From assembly GCA_033557465.1 (NCBI GenBank), contig CM066047.1:2046001-2110000 (forward strand): 64,000 nt of DNA, given 5' to 3'. This DNA comes from Ichthyophis bannanicus. Lineage: Eukaryota > Chordata > Amphibia > Gymnophiona > Ichthyophiidae. The position numbers were made by a program, and so were the translations under genes. Positions 63,485 through 64,000 of the stretch are shown in pieces. The number at the start of each line of letters is the position of its first letter. Position 1 is the first letter of the stretch. The notes under the pieces were generated by a model, which had not been told where the DNA came from, ran no database searches, and saw only the letters and a list, made by a program, of their open reading frames with translations.

Positions 63485-64000
63485 ACCCCCCCCAAAAAAA
63501 AAAAATCCTGAACCACTTAAAATAATAATTAAGAACTTCAAAATCAATTGAGCAGATATTATTCCAGCAGGAGAGCCAAGATACACAAGGCTACAAAGCC
63601 AGGAAGGCTCACAGTCTTCTCATCGATCCAATAAAATATCAATCAAAGAAACAAGGTCTCTGGTCAAGGTACCTGTAACTCAATACAATTTTTAGAAAAT
63701 TTCCAATTCCGTTTAACTTATCAAAAGTGAATAACATAAATAGTAAAAATGCACTAGTCAGCTAACAAAACAAACGCAAAAAGCACAAAATAGTCAAATA
63801 TCTGACATAATATTGCATTTTGACTTATTTGTGTCAGCATCAAGGATAGAAGTAGTATCCAAAAATCAAAAGTGTGAGTTCCATAGTTTTCAAAAAGGTC
63901 ACATCCCAAACATACTCTGGAAATGGCTGTAGGTAGTTAAAAGGTAGAGAGCATTCACCCGCTCAACTGATAAGAGAGAGCTGAGGATCACATGTAAAAT
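63485..64000 (-). mobile_element. possible Penelope-like terminal fragment
   Basis: AT-rich, no frame. Minus strand has ATCCTTGATGCTGACACAAA, TAAGTCAAAATGCAATATTA, TGTCAGATATTTGAC, which resembles a worn CTGATGC..GAAATGC..GTC hammerhead module as in PLE ends, followed by TTTGTGCTTTTTGCG. Extends past the window. Low confidence. Confidence 0.32.

Overview
The window is non-coding, repeat-saturated vertebrate DNA. The mix points to a large amphibian-type genome: two CR1 subfamilies (called CR1-A and CR1-B here), L2-type and RTE/BovB-type LINEs, L1 ORF1 remnants, DIRS tyrosine-recombinase retroelements, a Penelope-like element (PLE) with a GIY-YIG nuclease, tRNA-derived SINEs, and hAT, Harbinger-like and piggyBac-like non-autonomous DNA transposons. 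A caecilian is my best guess, but this is inference from repeat style, not a database match. No bacterial gene, rRNA, CRISPR array or intact LINE is visible.

Layout. 1-6.6 kb: CR1-A, L1, L2 and PLE fragments, a 128-bp palindromic MITE and an L1 copy that carries ORF1 but no ORF2. 7.6-9.0 kb: a hAT-like element with an internal minisatellite and a perfect 8-bp target duplication. 9-11.8 kb: SINEs and a minus-strand C2H2 zinc-finger exon split by an RTE insertion. 11.8-17.5 kb: CR1, PLE, L2, SINE and MITE layers. 17574-17855: a good candidate plus-strand terminal coding exon with a likely 3' UTR. 19.2-25.1 kb: nested LINE and SINE insertions.

25.85-45.96 kb is one about 20-kb tandem array of a roughly 51-bp, almost pure pyrimidine unit. 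It leaves all three plus-strand frames open, so the enormous open frames across it are artefacts. Rare unit variants recur at an offset of about 5.8 kb, showing a second level of repetition.

46-54.4 kb: a short minus-strand terminal exon candidate (47277-47362), then a minus-strand DIRS element whose tyrosine-recombinase gene is split by a 3.47-kb PLE flanked by a perfect 14-bp target duplication. The PLE itself carries a Harbinger-like MITE and a SINE. A DIRS gag remnant lies in the opposite orientation next to it. 54.4-64 kb: plus-strand CR1-A and CR1-B copies; the longest CR1-B copy is interrupted by an RTE tail, a second and larger copy of the 7.6-kb hAT family (2656 bp, 8-bp duplication) and an L2-type tail. 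The window ends in a PLE-like fragment.

The parts do not form a pathway. They are a stratigraphy of mobile DNA around a few host exons and one large satellite. The most unusual items are the satellite with its higher-order period, the PLE-in-DIRS chimera, and the hAT family that carries its own minisatellite and hairpin.
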